DNA of 64,000 bases from Desulfobulbaceae bacterium BRH_c16a. GTDB taxonomy: Bacteria > Desulfobacterota > Desulfobulbia > Desulfobulbales > Desulfocapsaceae. Below, in pieces: positions 25,299-33,307 of the stretch. The notes beneath the pieces were generated by a model. The model was not told the origin of the DNA and ran no database searches. It saw nothing but the letters and a program-made list of their open reading frames with translations. Each line of letters begins with the position of its first letter. Within the stretch, counting starts at the first letter, position 1. The DNA lies in contig LADS01000062.1 of assembly GCA_000961725.1 (NCBI GenBank), forward strand, positions 1 through 64,000. The letters run 5' to 3'. Position numbers and translations under genes: made by a program.

Positions 25299-26195
25299 TC
25301 AGGAAGGGGGCAGGAGCGCCAGATGCCGGGGGGATTCGAAGCTCATCCCGGCACCGCAGATCGGATCGCGGAACTCGATTCGCCGGGAGAGCAGCTGGAG
25401 AGGGCGTTGGTAATCGTCCTGGCTTTTCTGCCCGAGGTGCGGGTATAAGCGGTCGTGGACAATGGGGAAACCAAGGCTGCTCAGGTGCAGCCGAAGCTGG
25501 TGTTTCTTTCCGGTGAGCGGGAAGAGCTGAAAGCGGGCCCGGTTGCCCATGACCTCGACCAGCCGCAGCCTGGTGCGGGCATTGACCTTTCCCGCGCAGC
25601 TTTGCATCCGGAACCAGGGTTCCCCCGTCTCGATCCGATTTTCCACCAGCCATTCGGTCTGCCCGCTGCAGTCGACGAATTCCGAGACTGCTTCGTAGGT
25701 CTTGCGGACCCTTCCCGCTTCCATGAACATCTGCTGATATGCTCCCCGGGTCTTTTTGTTCGTCGACAGCAGCACGAGGCCTGCCGTTTCCCGGTCGATC
25801 CGGTTGATCGGCGAGAGGGAGGGGTTGCCGGTGCGCTCCTGCAGCCTGCCCAGGAGAGTTTCGCGGACATAGGGTCCGGAGGGAGTGACAGGGAGGAAAT
25901 GGGGCTTGCAGGCTACCAGCAGGTGATCGTTTTGAAAGAGGATGGCCTCGGCAAAAGGCACTGAAGGCTCCTCCGCCACTTCACGGAAATAGAAGAGACG
26001 CCGGTCGGGCATATAGGCGGTGTCCGGGGTGACCGGTTGTCCTTCTTCGGTCAGCACTTTTCCCTCTGCGATGCGCCGGACCCAGGTTTCCATCGGGATT
26101 TTCGGGAATCGTTCGGCAAAAAATTCGAGAAGCGTCGGATACGGCCTGGCCGTGTCCGGCATATACACCACTGAAGAACCGTTTGAAATTCCCAT
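25299..26195 (-). CDS. RluA-family RNA pseudouridine synthase
   Basis: The product is 298 residues with the RluA catalytic motif 'INRIDRETAGLVLLS' (Asp near residue 134); the usual HRLD opens here with Asn instead of His, a variation seen in some members. Also visible are 'YEAVSEF' and the family's 'GKKHQLRLHLSSLGFPIVHDRLYP' motif. Such enzymes isomerise uridine in rRNA or tRNA. The N-terminal 80 residues are longer than a bare catalytic domain and may be an S4-like or family-specific region. ATG 26195 directly follows a possible TTG start. It is convergent with the kinase gene and probably co-transcribed after the MscS channel gene, or independent. Confidence 0.88.
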   Translation of the reverse strand: MGISNGSSVVYMPDTARPYPTLLEFFAERFPKIPMETWVRRIAEGKVLTEEGQPVTPDTAYMPDRRLFYFREVAEEPSVPFAEAILFQNDHLLVACKPHFLPVTPSGPYVRETLLGRLQERTGNPSLSPINRIDRETAGLVLLSTNKKTRGAYQQMFMEAGRVRKTYEAVSEFVDCSGQTEWLVENRIETGEPWFRMQSCAGKVNARTRLRLVEVMGNRARFQLFPLTGKKHQLRLHLSSLGFPIVHDRLYPHLGQKSQDDYQRPLQLLSRRIEFRDPICGAGMSFESPRHLALLPPS

Positions 26196-26214
26196 CAATT
26201 TTTAAAAAACATAA

Positions 26215-28584
26215 TCACGAATTTTCGGTGCCGCTTTCCCCGCCAGCCATCTTGCCGGACGAAGGGAATTCCTTGATATAAAGATCACGCTGGGGGAAGG
26301 GAATCGAGATGTTGTGTTTCCGAAACGCCCGGTCGATCTCATAGTTGATCTCGCTTTTAACGATTAACCGCCGGTCGATATTCAACAGATGACAGCGCAG
26401 TTCGAAATTCAGCGAGCTTTCTCCGAATTCAAGAAAGAGGACCTGGGCCTTTGGTGCCGAATCGTCGCTTACTACCTGCTCATTGGCCGTGGCAATATCC
26501 AGCAGGATTGTCCGCACCAGCTCGGTATCGCTGCCGTAGGCCACGCCGACCGGGATGATGAGGCGGCCCTGGTTGTCGTTCAGCGTCATGTTGGTAACCT
26601 GATTGGAGATCAACTCCGAGTTTGGGACAATCACATCGGCGCGGTCGAAGGTCTGGATCAGGGTGGAGCGGACGCTTATTTTCTGCACATAGCCTTCGGT
26701 GGTGCCGATGCTGATCCAGTCCCCCCGCTTCACCGGGCGCTCGAAGAGGATGATCAGGCCCGAGACGAAGTTGTTGACGATATTCTGCATGCCGAAACCG
26801 ATTCCCACCGACAGGGCGCCGGCAATAACCGCCAGGTTTGAAAAACTGAAACCTGCCATGGAGAGACCGAAAATCACGGCCAGGGCGATGCCGCTGTAAC
26901 CGGTCATGGTAATGAGGGTTTCTTTGGCGCTGAGAGAAAAAGAGGCATCCTCAAGCCATCGTTTTTCAAGTTGCATTTTAACCCACGAGACCAGCAGCCA
27001 CCCGCAGGCGAAGATAAAAATTCCGAGCGTGAGCCGGGCAGGGGAGATAATCAGCTCGCCGATGCTGAAACCATCGACCATGGTGCTTTTGAACCTTGCC
27101 TGCTGTTTGTCCGAGAGTCCCCAGAGTTGTAAAAATAAAAAAAAGGCGATGGACCAGGCAAGGAGCTTGAAGATCAGTCTGATCAGGGTGATACCCACCA
27201 TATTTTCCCTGGCCGGCGATCCTATTTTCCTATGCAGTCCTTGCTGCCAGCGATATTTTCCCGCAAGCAGGCCGCCGATAATCTCGTCGATGAAAAAGAG
27301 AGTGAAGCGAAGCAGGTAGGCAAGCAGCAAAGTGCCGAGAAGACCGACCAGCAGGAAGATCGAAAAATTGCCGTAGCCGGAAAGCTCGATAAACATCACG
27401 GTGGCGGAGAGCGCTGTCATGCCGGCCCGTAATGGTCTGGTAAATCTCACCATGCCGGCCGGCAGCCGTATAGACCAGACCAGCCACCAGCCGACGAGAC
27501 AGATGGCGATGATGGTGAGGGACTTGGCAAGTCCCAGTCGAATGGCCAGGGCAGGGAAATCGGCAAGATCGAGATGGGTGAAAAAGAACAGCAGGACGCA
27601 GAGAAATACCAGGAACCCAAAGCGCAGAAACGGAATAACCGGCGCTTCGCCGGCGGCTTTCACCGATTCGAAATGGTTGCGAAGATGAAAAAGAAAGAGC
27701 GACAGATAATAGAGACCGATGGATAACAGCAACCAGGGGCCATAGACCGGGGGCGGAGTGTCCCCGGTAACGATGAGAAAATAGAAGCCGCTTGTCAGTG
27801 CCGCAAGGCTTGCCGGAAGTGTCAGCAGGCCTTTCTGCGGCGGCGAACGGTCGGGGGAGGATACGATGATCTTCTGCAGCAGCCGGAACATTTTGTATCC
27901 CGCCACCGCACCGCTTGCGGCAAGTATCAGGAGAATCAGGATCATTTGCGGGGTCAGCAGATGGAGCCCCGACTGCTCTGCGAGATATCGCCTCAGCTGG
28001 CCGGCAACATCGGTAGAGCTCGGCAGGAGAGTCGAGACGAACCGCCCGAAAAAGTTGTCGTGTTTTGAGAAGAAATTGGCATTCTGCAGCAGTTTGTCCT
28101 GATCGCTCAGTTCATTCTGCAATCTGACCGCCAGGGTAGCGATCAGGCGGCATTCCGACAGGGTTACCTGAACAGCTTGTTTTTTTTTGGAAAGATTTTT
28201 ACGTTCCTTGACTATTTCAGCGGGTTCCTGATCCACGGCCGGACCCAGCGAGCCTATTTCCTGATCGAGACGGCTGATCTGATTTGTCGCGGTGTCGATA
28301 CAGGTGGTGGCACCGGCGGCAAATGACTGTGCCTGCTGCTTGGCGTGGTCGAGCTGCTGGAGCGAAAGCGGCGTGCTTTTCAGCTTTCGCGAAAGTTCTT
28401 TTAACTGAGTCTGGGTCTTTTCAAAACTGAATGGCTCCGGCACGGCATCCGCACCGAGGGCATTTGTGGTCGAAACAATCATGGAAAGGAACAGAAAGAG
28501 CAAAATGACAAGGTTCTGCTTCTGCCGGGGGAGCCCGACTTCTGCAAATGTTGCCGGAGGCTGATGAATCAAGGATAAGATCAT
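26215..28584 (-). CDS. Large MscS-family mechanosensitive channel (MscK/MscM-like)
   Basis: The product is 789 residues: signal peptide ending near 'TTNALGADA', a periplasmic coiled-coil region (about 45-190), about ten membrane helices, and a C-terminal MscS core. The pore helix region 'NLAVIAGALSVGIGFGMQNIVNNFVSGLIILFERPV' (about 575-610) and the beta domain 'GDWISIGTTEGYVQKISVRST' are typical. Channels of this class release solutes on hypo-osmotic shock. It is the larger subtype with an N-terminal periplasmic domain. The gap of 19 bp to the RluA gene on the same strand allows co-transcription. Confidence 0.9.
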   Translation of the reverse strand: MILSLIHQPPATFAEVGLPRQKQNLVILLFLFLSMIVSTTNALGADAVPEPFSFEKTQTQLKELSRKLKSTPLSLQQLDHAKQQAQSFAAGATTCIDTATNQISRLDQEIGSLGPAVDQEPAEIVKERKNLSKKKQAVQVTLSECRLIATLAVRLQNELSDQDKLLQNANFFSKHDNFFGRFVSTLLPSSTDVAGQLRRYLAEQSGLHLLTPQMILILLILAASGAVAGYKMFRLLQKIIVSSPDRSPPQKGLLTLPASLAALTSGFYFLIVTGDTPPPVYGPWLLLSIGLYYLSLFLFHLRNHFESVKAAGEAPVIPFLRFGFLVFLCVLLFFFTHLDLADFPALAIRLGLAKSLTIIAICLVGWWLVWSIRLPAGMVRFTRPLRAGMTALSATVMFIELSGYGNFSIFLLVGLLGTLLLAYLLRFTLFFIDEIIGGLLAGKYRWQQGLHRKIGSPARENMVGITLIRLIFKLLAWSIAFFLFLQLWGLSDKQQARFKSTMVDGFSIGELIISPARLTLGIFIFACGWLLVSWVKMQLEKRWLEDASFSLSAKETLITMTGYSGIALAVIFGLSMAGFSFSNLAVIAGALSVGIGFGMQNIVNNFVSGLIILFERPVKRGDWISIGTTEGYVQKISVRSTLIQTFDRADVIVPNSELISNQVTNMTLNDNQGRLIIPVGVAYGSDTELVRTILLDIATANEQVVSDDSAPKAQVLFLEFGESSLNFELRCHLLNIDRRLIVKSEINYEIDRAFRKHNISIPFPQRDLYIKEFPSSGKMAGGESGTENS

Positions 28585-28638
28585 AGTTGTTTTATAGTCT
28601 CTTGTTTCTCACGAGATTGTTCATCCGTATCGATTTAA

Positions 28639-28697
28639 TACCTTAGAAATTCCTACTTATACCCCGCAGGGGGGTACTGAAAAGAGTCCCCCCTTTT
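28639..28697 (+). repeat. Dispersed palindromic repeat with terminator-like hairpin
   Basis: TACCTTAGAAATTC (28639-28652) followed by TACTTATACCCC recurs at 43975-44034 with a longer gap. Next, GGGGGG (28669-28674) pairs with CCCCCC (28688-28693), followed by TTTT on the plus strand. It lies upstream of the MscS gene (opposite strand), so no plus-strand gene ends here; it is more likely a mobile or regulatory repeat than a gene terminator. Confidence 0.5.
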
Positions 28698-28992
28698 GGT
28701 GGGTTGGGTAAACCTTTGGCAGAATACTCCGTTGAACACAAGATACTCAAGACATTTCCTCTTCGCCTTTCCTGCCTTGGCTTCGTTTGGTCCAGATAAA
28801 GAGCGCGGCTCAGGTCGACTGGATGCAGCCTGTGGTAGCGCTCCGCGCAGTGATGTGATACTTTCTACCACCCAAAACGTTTCTATCGAGCGACTTTTGC
28901 TTGTCAACCCTTATGTTATGGAATAAATGGTAGGGGTTCGGGCGATTCGGCGGTTCGCCGCCGCCACAGAGGAAATACCTACGAGGAACAGA
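28698..28992. other. Intergenic region upstream of icd
   Basis: Between the repeat and icd I see no convincing gene. Short frames on both strands (76 and 84 codons) lack ribosome sites and recognisable motifs. A possible promoter for icd is TTGTCA at about 28902 with a 17-bp spacer to TAAATG, which is weak. Confidence 0.4.
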
Positions 28993-30207
28993 ATGGAAAA
29001 AATAAAGGTGCAAAATCCCGTCGTCGAGCTCGACGGCGATGAAATGACTCGAATCATCTGGAAGTTTATCAAGGATAAGCTGATCCTGCCCTATCTCGAT
29101 ATCGATCTGAAGTATTACGATCTTTCGATCGAGTACCGGGACGAAACCGAGGATAAAGTAACGGTCGAGGCGGCGGAGGCGATCAACAAATATCGGGTCG
29201 GCGTCAAGTGTGCGACCATCACCCCGGACGAAGACAGAGTCAAGGAATTCAACCTGAAGGAAATGTGGCTCTCGCCAAACGGCACGATCCGCAACATCAT
29301 CGGCGGCACGGTTTTTCGCCAGCCGATCATCTGTAAGAACATCCCCCGACTGGTGCCCGGCTGGATCAAACCGATCGTTATCGGTCGACATGCCTTTGGA
29401 GATCAATATAAAGCTACCGATTTTCTCGTCCCCGGCGCGGGCCGGTTGACCATGCGCTTCGAACCGGCGGACGGCGGCGAGCCTGTGGAGCATGAGGTCT
29501 TCAACTTCACCGGTCCCGGCTGTGCCATGGGCATGTACAACCTCGATGCTTCAATCCGCGGTTTTGCCAGGTCGTGCATGATCTACGGCCTCAACATGGG
29601 CTGGCCGGTTTATCTGTCGACCAAGAATACTATTTTGAAGAAATATGACGGCCGCTTCAAGGACATCTTTCAGGAGGTTTTCGAGGCCGAATTCGCCGAA
29701 CGCTTCAAGGCGGCGGGCATCACCTACGAGCACCGGCTGATCGACGACATGGTCGCTTCCGCCCTGAAGTGGTCGGGCGCCTTTGTATGGGCGTGCAAAA
29801 ACTATGACGGCGATGTCCAGTCGGATACGGTGGCGCAGGGTTTTGGCTCGCTCGGTCTGATGACCTCGGTGCTGATGACCGAAGACGGCGGTACGGTGGA
29901 AGCCGAAGCCGCGCACGGCACTGTCACCCGCCATTACCGCGAGCACCAGAAGGGGAAGGCAACCTCGACCAACCCCATAGCCTCGATCTTCGCCTGGACA
30001 AGGGGGTTGTGGTATCGCGGCAAGTTCGACAATACTCCTGACGTCATGCGCTTTGCCGAGACTCTGGAAAAGATCTGTGTCGATACCGTCGAATCGGGTT
30101 TCATGACCAAGGACCTGGCCATCCTCGTCGGCCCCGACCAGTCCTGGCTGACCACCGAAGAGTTCCTGGCCAAGCTGGACGAAAACCTCCGTATCGCCAT
30201 GCAGTAA
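28993..30207 (+). CDS. icd: NADP-dependent isocitrate dehydrogenase, eukaryotic-type
   Basis: The product is 404 residues and oxidatively decarboxylates isocitrate to 2-oxoglutarate with NADP in the TCA cycle. The sequence follows the homodimeric subfamily II enzymes (eukaryotic-like): 'VVELDGDEMTRIIWKFIKDKLI' at the N-terminus, substrate motif 'SPNGTIRNIIGGTVFRQPI' (Ser/Asn/Arg ligands), 'YLSTKNTILKKYDGRFKDIF', metal-binding 'LIDDMVASALKWSGAF', and cofactor motif 'AHGTVTRHYREHQKG'. The ATG at 28993 follows 'GAGGAACAG'; 22 in-frame upstream codons are not conserved. It is monocistronic, with a hairpin about 190 bp downstream. Confidence 0.95.
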   Translation: MEKIKVQNPVVELDGDEMTRIIWKFIKDKLILPYLDIDLKYYDLSIEYRDETEDKVTVEAAEAINKYRVGVKCATITPDEDRVKEFNLKEMWLSPNGTIRNIIGGTVFRQPIICKNIPRLVPGWIKPIVIGRHAFGDQYKATDFLVPGAGRLTMRFEPADGGEPVEHEVFNFTGPGCAMGMYNLDASIRGFARSCMIYGLNMGWPVYLSTKNTILKKYDGRFKDIFQEVFEAEFAERFKAAGITYEHRLIDDMVASALKWSGAFVWACKNYDGDVQSDTVAQGFGSLGLMTSVLMTEDGGTVEAEAAHGTVTRHYREHQKGKATSTNPIASIFAWTRGLWYRGKFDNTPDVMRFAETLEKICVDTVESGFMTKDLAILVGPDQSWLTTEEFLAKLDENLRIAMQ

Positions 30208-30256
30208 CAGTAATCGTTTACCGGTACACATCAAAAAGATTGCATAACCCGGATCT

Positions 30257-30386
30257 GTAACCGTTCTCCAGTGCTCCAGGTTCGTTCAAGCAGCCGCCGA
30301 GCAGGTAAGCGACCATCGGAGACTCCGATAGTTGGCTATGTGAGGTGGCCTGATCGGACGAAAATGGGGTGCTGGTGAACGGTTAC
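30257..30386. repeat. 130-bp element with 21-bp terminal inverted repeats
   Basis: GTAACCGTTCTCCAGTGCTC at 30257 recurs inverted at the right end (30366-30386), matching at 17 of 21 positions. The interior has further small dyads (for example CGGAGACTCCG). No coding potential is seen. Size and ends suggest a miniature transposable element or a structured RNA. Confidence 0.5.
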
Positions 30387-30400
30387 CAGTAACACTCGCA

Positions 30401-30429
30401 GCCGCCGGGAGGATGAAAGCTCCGGCGGC
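30401..30429 (+). terminator. Possible icd terminator hairpin
   Basis: GCCGCC-g-GGAG pairs with CTCC-GGCGGC (10 bp with one bulged G) around GATGAAAG. The following CTTGAAAGCTGAAAATTTATTTTC is T-rich only farther on, so it may be a weak or Rho-assisted terminator. Confidence 0.4.
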
Positions 30430-30504
30430 TTGAAAGCTGAAAATTTATTTTCAAGTGGATTTTTTCTGATATATTACTATAATATTTAGTTAGGCTTTCG
30501 TGCT

Positions 30505-30580
30505 GGACCGCTAGCTCAGCTGGTAGAGCAGGCGACTCTTAATCGTCAGGTCGTTGGTTCGATCCCAACGCGGTCCACCA
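30505..30580 (+). tRNA. tRNA-Lys (anticodon CTT)
   Basis: The 76-nt gene folds as a standard cloverleaf: acceptor GGACCGC/GCGGTCC, D arm GCTC/GAGC, anticodon stem GGCGA/TCGTC with loop CTCTTAA (anticodon CTT), T stem GTTGG/CCAAC with loop TTCGATC, and an encoded ACCA end. It reads AAG lysine codons. Its last 17 bases and 3 more are duplicated at 31700-31719, so the gene has served as an integration site. Confidence 0.97.
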
Positions 30581-30583
30581 GAA
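30564..30583 (+). repeat. attL-like direct repeat at tRNA-Lys 3' end
   Basis: The 20 bases CCCAACGCGGTCCACCAGAA, covering the T-stem 3' side, acceptor 3' side, CCA and three flanking bases, occur again identically at 31700-31719. Confidence 0.8.
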
Positions 30584-30698
30584 AAAATCAATTACTTACA
30601 GGTTATACAGAGACGGAACATCGCTCTTTTCATAATGATCATTGTTTAATTTTCGGCCAAGGCTTACCGCCACCACCATACGCGCCAGGTTATACTGC

Positions 30699-31136
30699 TT
30701 AACCGGCAGAGGATTTGAAACCTCTATCGACATGGAATGATCCGGACATGGAGTTGACGGCCATTTCCTGACAGGCGGGGGGCGAACCTCGGTGAAGCCG
30801 CTTGCGTATCGAGCAAAAACCTTTGAAATTTTTCCTTATCATATCCCTGCAGGGGCATCGACAACTGCTCTCACAGCAGCGGAGATCATCGCTCAGTTGA
30901 CATCGGGGCCTGAGGAAGCCCCCACAGCAAACCTTTTGCAGTTCTATAGCCACTACATCTGCTTCGCATTCATGCTGATCCAGATCTGTCTGGTCTTGAT
31001 TTTGAGAAAGCCAATCCACAAAGGAAACGGCCACAATGATAATGACGATGAGAAAGAGGCTTGTGATGATGCCGAGATGAACAAGGTTTGATACTGGATT
31101 TGCCAACATCGGCACTGCGGTTTCTGCGAAATTCAT
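30699..31136 (-). CDS. Doubtful Cys-rich membrane protein frame
   Basis: A 145-codon frame begins 'MNFAETAVPMLANPV' and contains one strong membrane helix ('LGIITSLFLIVIIIVAVSF'), then a Cys-rich tail ('CCGGFLRPRCQ', 'CRCPC') with no family resemblance I know. A good AGGAGG lies 40 bp upstream of this ATG, too far to serve it. It lies inside the tRNA-bounded segment. It could be a cargo gene remnant. Confidence 0.22.
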   Translation of the reverse strand: MNFAETAVPMLANPVSNLVHLGIITSLFLIVIIIVAVSFVDWLSQNQDQTDLDQHECEADVVAIELQKVCCGGFLRPRCQLSDDLRCCESSCRCPCRDMIRKNFKGFCSIRKRLHRGSPPACQEMAVNSMSGSFHVDRGFKSSAG

Positions 31137-31210
31137 ATCATCTGCTGTACCATCTTTATGACTATAGATCCTCCTCAAAGAGATTGAGAAATAAGGATCT
31201 TAAGAAAGTC

Positions 31211-31248
31211 AAAAAAGGAGAGGGCCAGCCGGGGGGTGCCTCTCCTTT
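31211..31248 (-). terminator. Rho-independent terminator, minus strand, no obvious gene
   Basis: AAAGGAGAGG (31214-31223) and CCTCTCCTTT (31239-31248) form a perfect 10-bp stem; on the minus strand the stem runs straight into TTTTTT. No minus-strand gene ends immediately before it, so it may terminate a small RNA or a lost gene of the integrated segment. Confidence 0.6.
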
Positions 31249-31300
31249 CAAGGGGATGTCATTGCCTGTGTGACATACCAGCGAGATCAGGAGGTTTGAT

Positions 31301-31357
31301 ATGGCGTATCGGTTTTCCTTCTCTCTGCGAAATTCCTATAGCAGAGATGTTCAATAA
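31301..31357 (+). CDS. 18-codon peptide with ideal ribosome site (gene remnant or leader)
   Basis: AGGAGG at 31289-31294 is 6 bp before an ATG that opens 'MAYRFSFSLRNSYSRDVQ' and then stops. The strength of the ribosome site contrasts with the short frame. It may be the 5' end of a gene whose body was deleted when the element decayed, or a leader peptide. Confidence 0.3.
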   Translation: MAYRFSFSLRNSYSRDVQ

Positions 31358-31699
31358 ATAAATAGGTGTAAATCTCATTTTCACATAGGTAGATATGCCT
31401 ATGTGGTTGAATAATCGTTATCTTGTAATGTCTCTAGGGTAGACAAGAGGAAAATTTTCATCAAAAATATTTATAAACAGGAAAAGAAGAGACAACATTT
31501 TCAAAAAAGGGGGCCGTCCTCGGATTTTCTGAATTTCCATGAGGGTGGTGTGGTACGTTTGCAGGCATGTAGTATAGCTTCCGAACCGCAAGCGGCCAGC
31601 CGTGATCGTGATGACCACGAGGATACTGGAACATTCCACTTCATCAAGACCAGGATGCTCCTGCAACATTTACAATTGCTGCAAAAGTAGTTCGGGTAA

Positions 31700-31719
31700 C
31701 CCAACGCGGTCCACCAGAA
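31700..31719 (+). repeat. attR-like copy of tRNA-Lys 3' end
   Basis: This is an exact 20-bp repeat of 30564-30583. Upstream bases diverge at once, as expected for the distal att site of an element integrated in the tRNA gene. No integrase gene is visible in the 1.1 kb between the copies. Confidence 0.8.
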
Positions 31720-31752
31720 CCTTCTTCATTTTGAACATGCTTCCGGTCAGTC

Positions 31753-32124
31753 CTACAGGCTGAACGATTGTGACTGGGCCACATCGAGTGCCAGTTGGGT
31801 CCGGGAATTGGCATCCTTGGGTAAGCCTTTTTGTGCACACCATTCCGGGAAGGTTTCCGGGTCGATATACACCTTCATCACCTGGTCGCCGGCAGCCTCG
31901 ACCGCCGCTTTTTTCTCTTCGGCCCGGATCAGCCAGGCCTGATAGGTTGGCGGCAGGAGTTCGGCATCGTCGAAGATCGACAGCAGCTGCTCGTAATGCT
32001 CTTCTCTATACCAGACCATTACCCGGAGCATCGGCTCTTTTGCCGGTTCTTCCCTGGTCGCTTTCTTTTCTTTTAATTTCGCCACAGTCTTGCCTGAGCC
32101 GGCGAGCGCTTTCTTTTTTGTCAT
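31753..32124 (-). CDS. Conserved hypothetical protein, unknown function
   Basis: The product is 123 residues with a Lys-rich N-terminus (1-28) and a compact domain 'LRVMVWYREEHYEQLLSIFDDAELLPPTYQAWLIRAEEKK' then 'VMKVYIDPETFPEWCAQKGL'. Composition and periodicity look like a genuine soluble alpha/beta protein. I do not know a function. A 'GACAAGAGG' stretch before the ATG can act as ribosome site. It begins just outside the distal tRNA-derived repeat, so it may belong to the ancestral chromosome or to the integrated element. Confidence 0.65.
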   Translation of the reverse strand: MTKKKALAGSGKTVAKLKEKKATREEPAKEPMLRVMVWYREEHYEQLLSIFDDAELLPPTYQAWLIRAEEKKAAVEAAGDQVMKVYIDPETFPEWCAQKGLPKDANSRTQLALDVAQSQSFSL

Positions 32125-32307
32125 TGCCTCTTGTCCGTGATGTACATTGGGGGAATCGTTTCATGTCCGATTGATTAATTAAAAAAATATCGGAAGAAGA
32201 TAAATCATCGATGAAGGGATGTAAAGCGGGCAAGCAGTTCCAGGAGTATTGTTCTTTAGGTCATAATGAAGAACGTGCTGCGCGTCACACCTTTTCATAT
32301 TACCCAT

Positions 32308-32337
32308 TTGAAAAATAGAATAAAAAGATGATAAAAT
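32308..32337 (+). promoter_or_regulatory. Possible housekeeping promoter of repeat-protein gene
   Basis: TTGAAA (32308-32313), an 18-bp AT-rich spacer and TAAAAT (32332-32337) lie about 75 bp upstream of the ATG at 32413. The match to the sigma-70 consensus is moderate and judged by eye. Confidence 0.4.
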
Positions 32338-32412
32338 CGAGACACGGATCAGCTAGCTCATTTTTTCGTTCGGCGTTCAATACGCGCACCACTTCAAGAG
32401 GCGGGTTTGGCA

Positions 32413-33174
32413 ATGAAAAATACAATAACAGCTTGTGCAATAGGACTTGCAGTACTTGCAGTATTGTTGAATGGGGCAATAGGCCTTTCCGCCTCGGAAG
32501 ATAACAGCACATTAAAAACCTTCAGCACTGCGGAGAAAGCAACAAGCATGAAAATTGGAGGTGGCAACAAACAGGGAATGGGCGCTGGAGATTCCGGCGT
32601 TGTAGTAATCCAGAATAAAGTGACATTCGGCAAAGCCGGCAAGGTGACCAACAACAGCAGGATAGATAATTCAACCGGCAAAGCAGGCGCCGGCAATACT
32701 GTGCACTTGGGTACAATCAGTATTAAAGATGTGATAATCGATGGCAAAGTCAGTAATGAAGCAAAAATCCGCAATTCTGAAAATATAGCCATCGGCGAGG
32801 ATTCTGTTGCTACTATGGGTTCGGTCAGTATCACCGGCGGGGCCATCGGAAAATCAGGGATGGTATCCAATAAAACGACCATTGACAGTTCCCGCAACAT
32901 GGCCATGGGCAAAAGTAATACGGCCGGCATGGGCGCAGTAATTATGAATACTGCAAAGGTAGACGGCAAGGTTGAAAACAGATCCCAGGTTGACACAGCC
33001 ACCAATATTACCAAAGGCGAAAATAACACTGCAGGTGTCGGGACAACCACTCTGCACAACAGTAAGCTGGGCAAGGGAGGCACTCTCCTCAATACATCCG
33101 ATACCAGGAAATCGGCAAATATCGGCATCGGCATAAACAATAAAACCCATGCCGGGGCCGTTCAGGTTGAATAA
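32413..33174 (+). CDS. Secreted beta-solenoid-like repeat protein
   Basis: The product is 253 residues: signal peptide (1-28, 'ACAIGLAVLAVLLNGAIGLSA') followed by about five repeats of 35-39 residues. The repeat unit reads roughly G-K-V-x-N-x-(S/T)-x-I-x-x-S-x-N-I-A-x-G-(2-4)-A-x-M-G-x-V-x-I, with Gly and Asn at fixed places and alternate units preceded by K-(A/S/G)-G. There is no Cys or Trp and very few aromatics. Such short Gly/Asn-rich repeats usually stack as beta helices or amyloid-like fibres. ATG 32413 (TTG 32407 is possible) has 'AAGAGGCGGG' upstream. No curli-type assembly genes are nearby. It may be a surface or matrix protein; this is inference. Confidence 0.72.
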   Translation: MKNTITACAIGLAVLAVLLNGAIGLSASEDNSTLKTFSTAEKATSMKIGGGNKQGMGAGDSGVVVIQNKVTFGKAGKVTNNSRIDNSTGKAGAGNTVHLGTISIKDVIIDGKVSNEAKIRNSENIAIGEDSVATMGSVSITGGAIGKSGMVSNKTTIDSSRNMAMGKSNTAGMGAVIMNTAKVDGKVENRSQVDTATNITKGENNTAGVGTTTLHNSKLGKGGTLLNTSDTRKSANIGIGINNKTHAGAVQVE

Positions 33175-33307
33175 TGTCGCAGTTTGCCTGACTCGATATT
33201 TTGCATGCCGTACCGAAAGAGGAAACAAGACTGCACTCGGCCGATGAATGATTATGTTTTGAACTTCAGGAAAGAAAAGACCTTCACCCCTGTCAGAATC
33301 GCGGGAT

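Noticed and set aside
28653..28926. Short frames on both strands upstream of icd
   Set aside because: Overlap the dispersed repeat and lack ribosome sites; read as intergenic.
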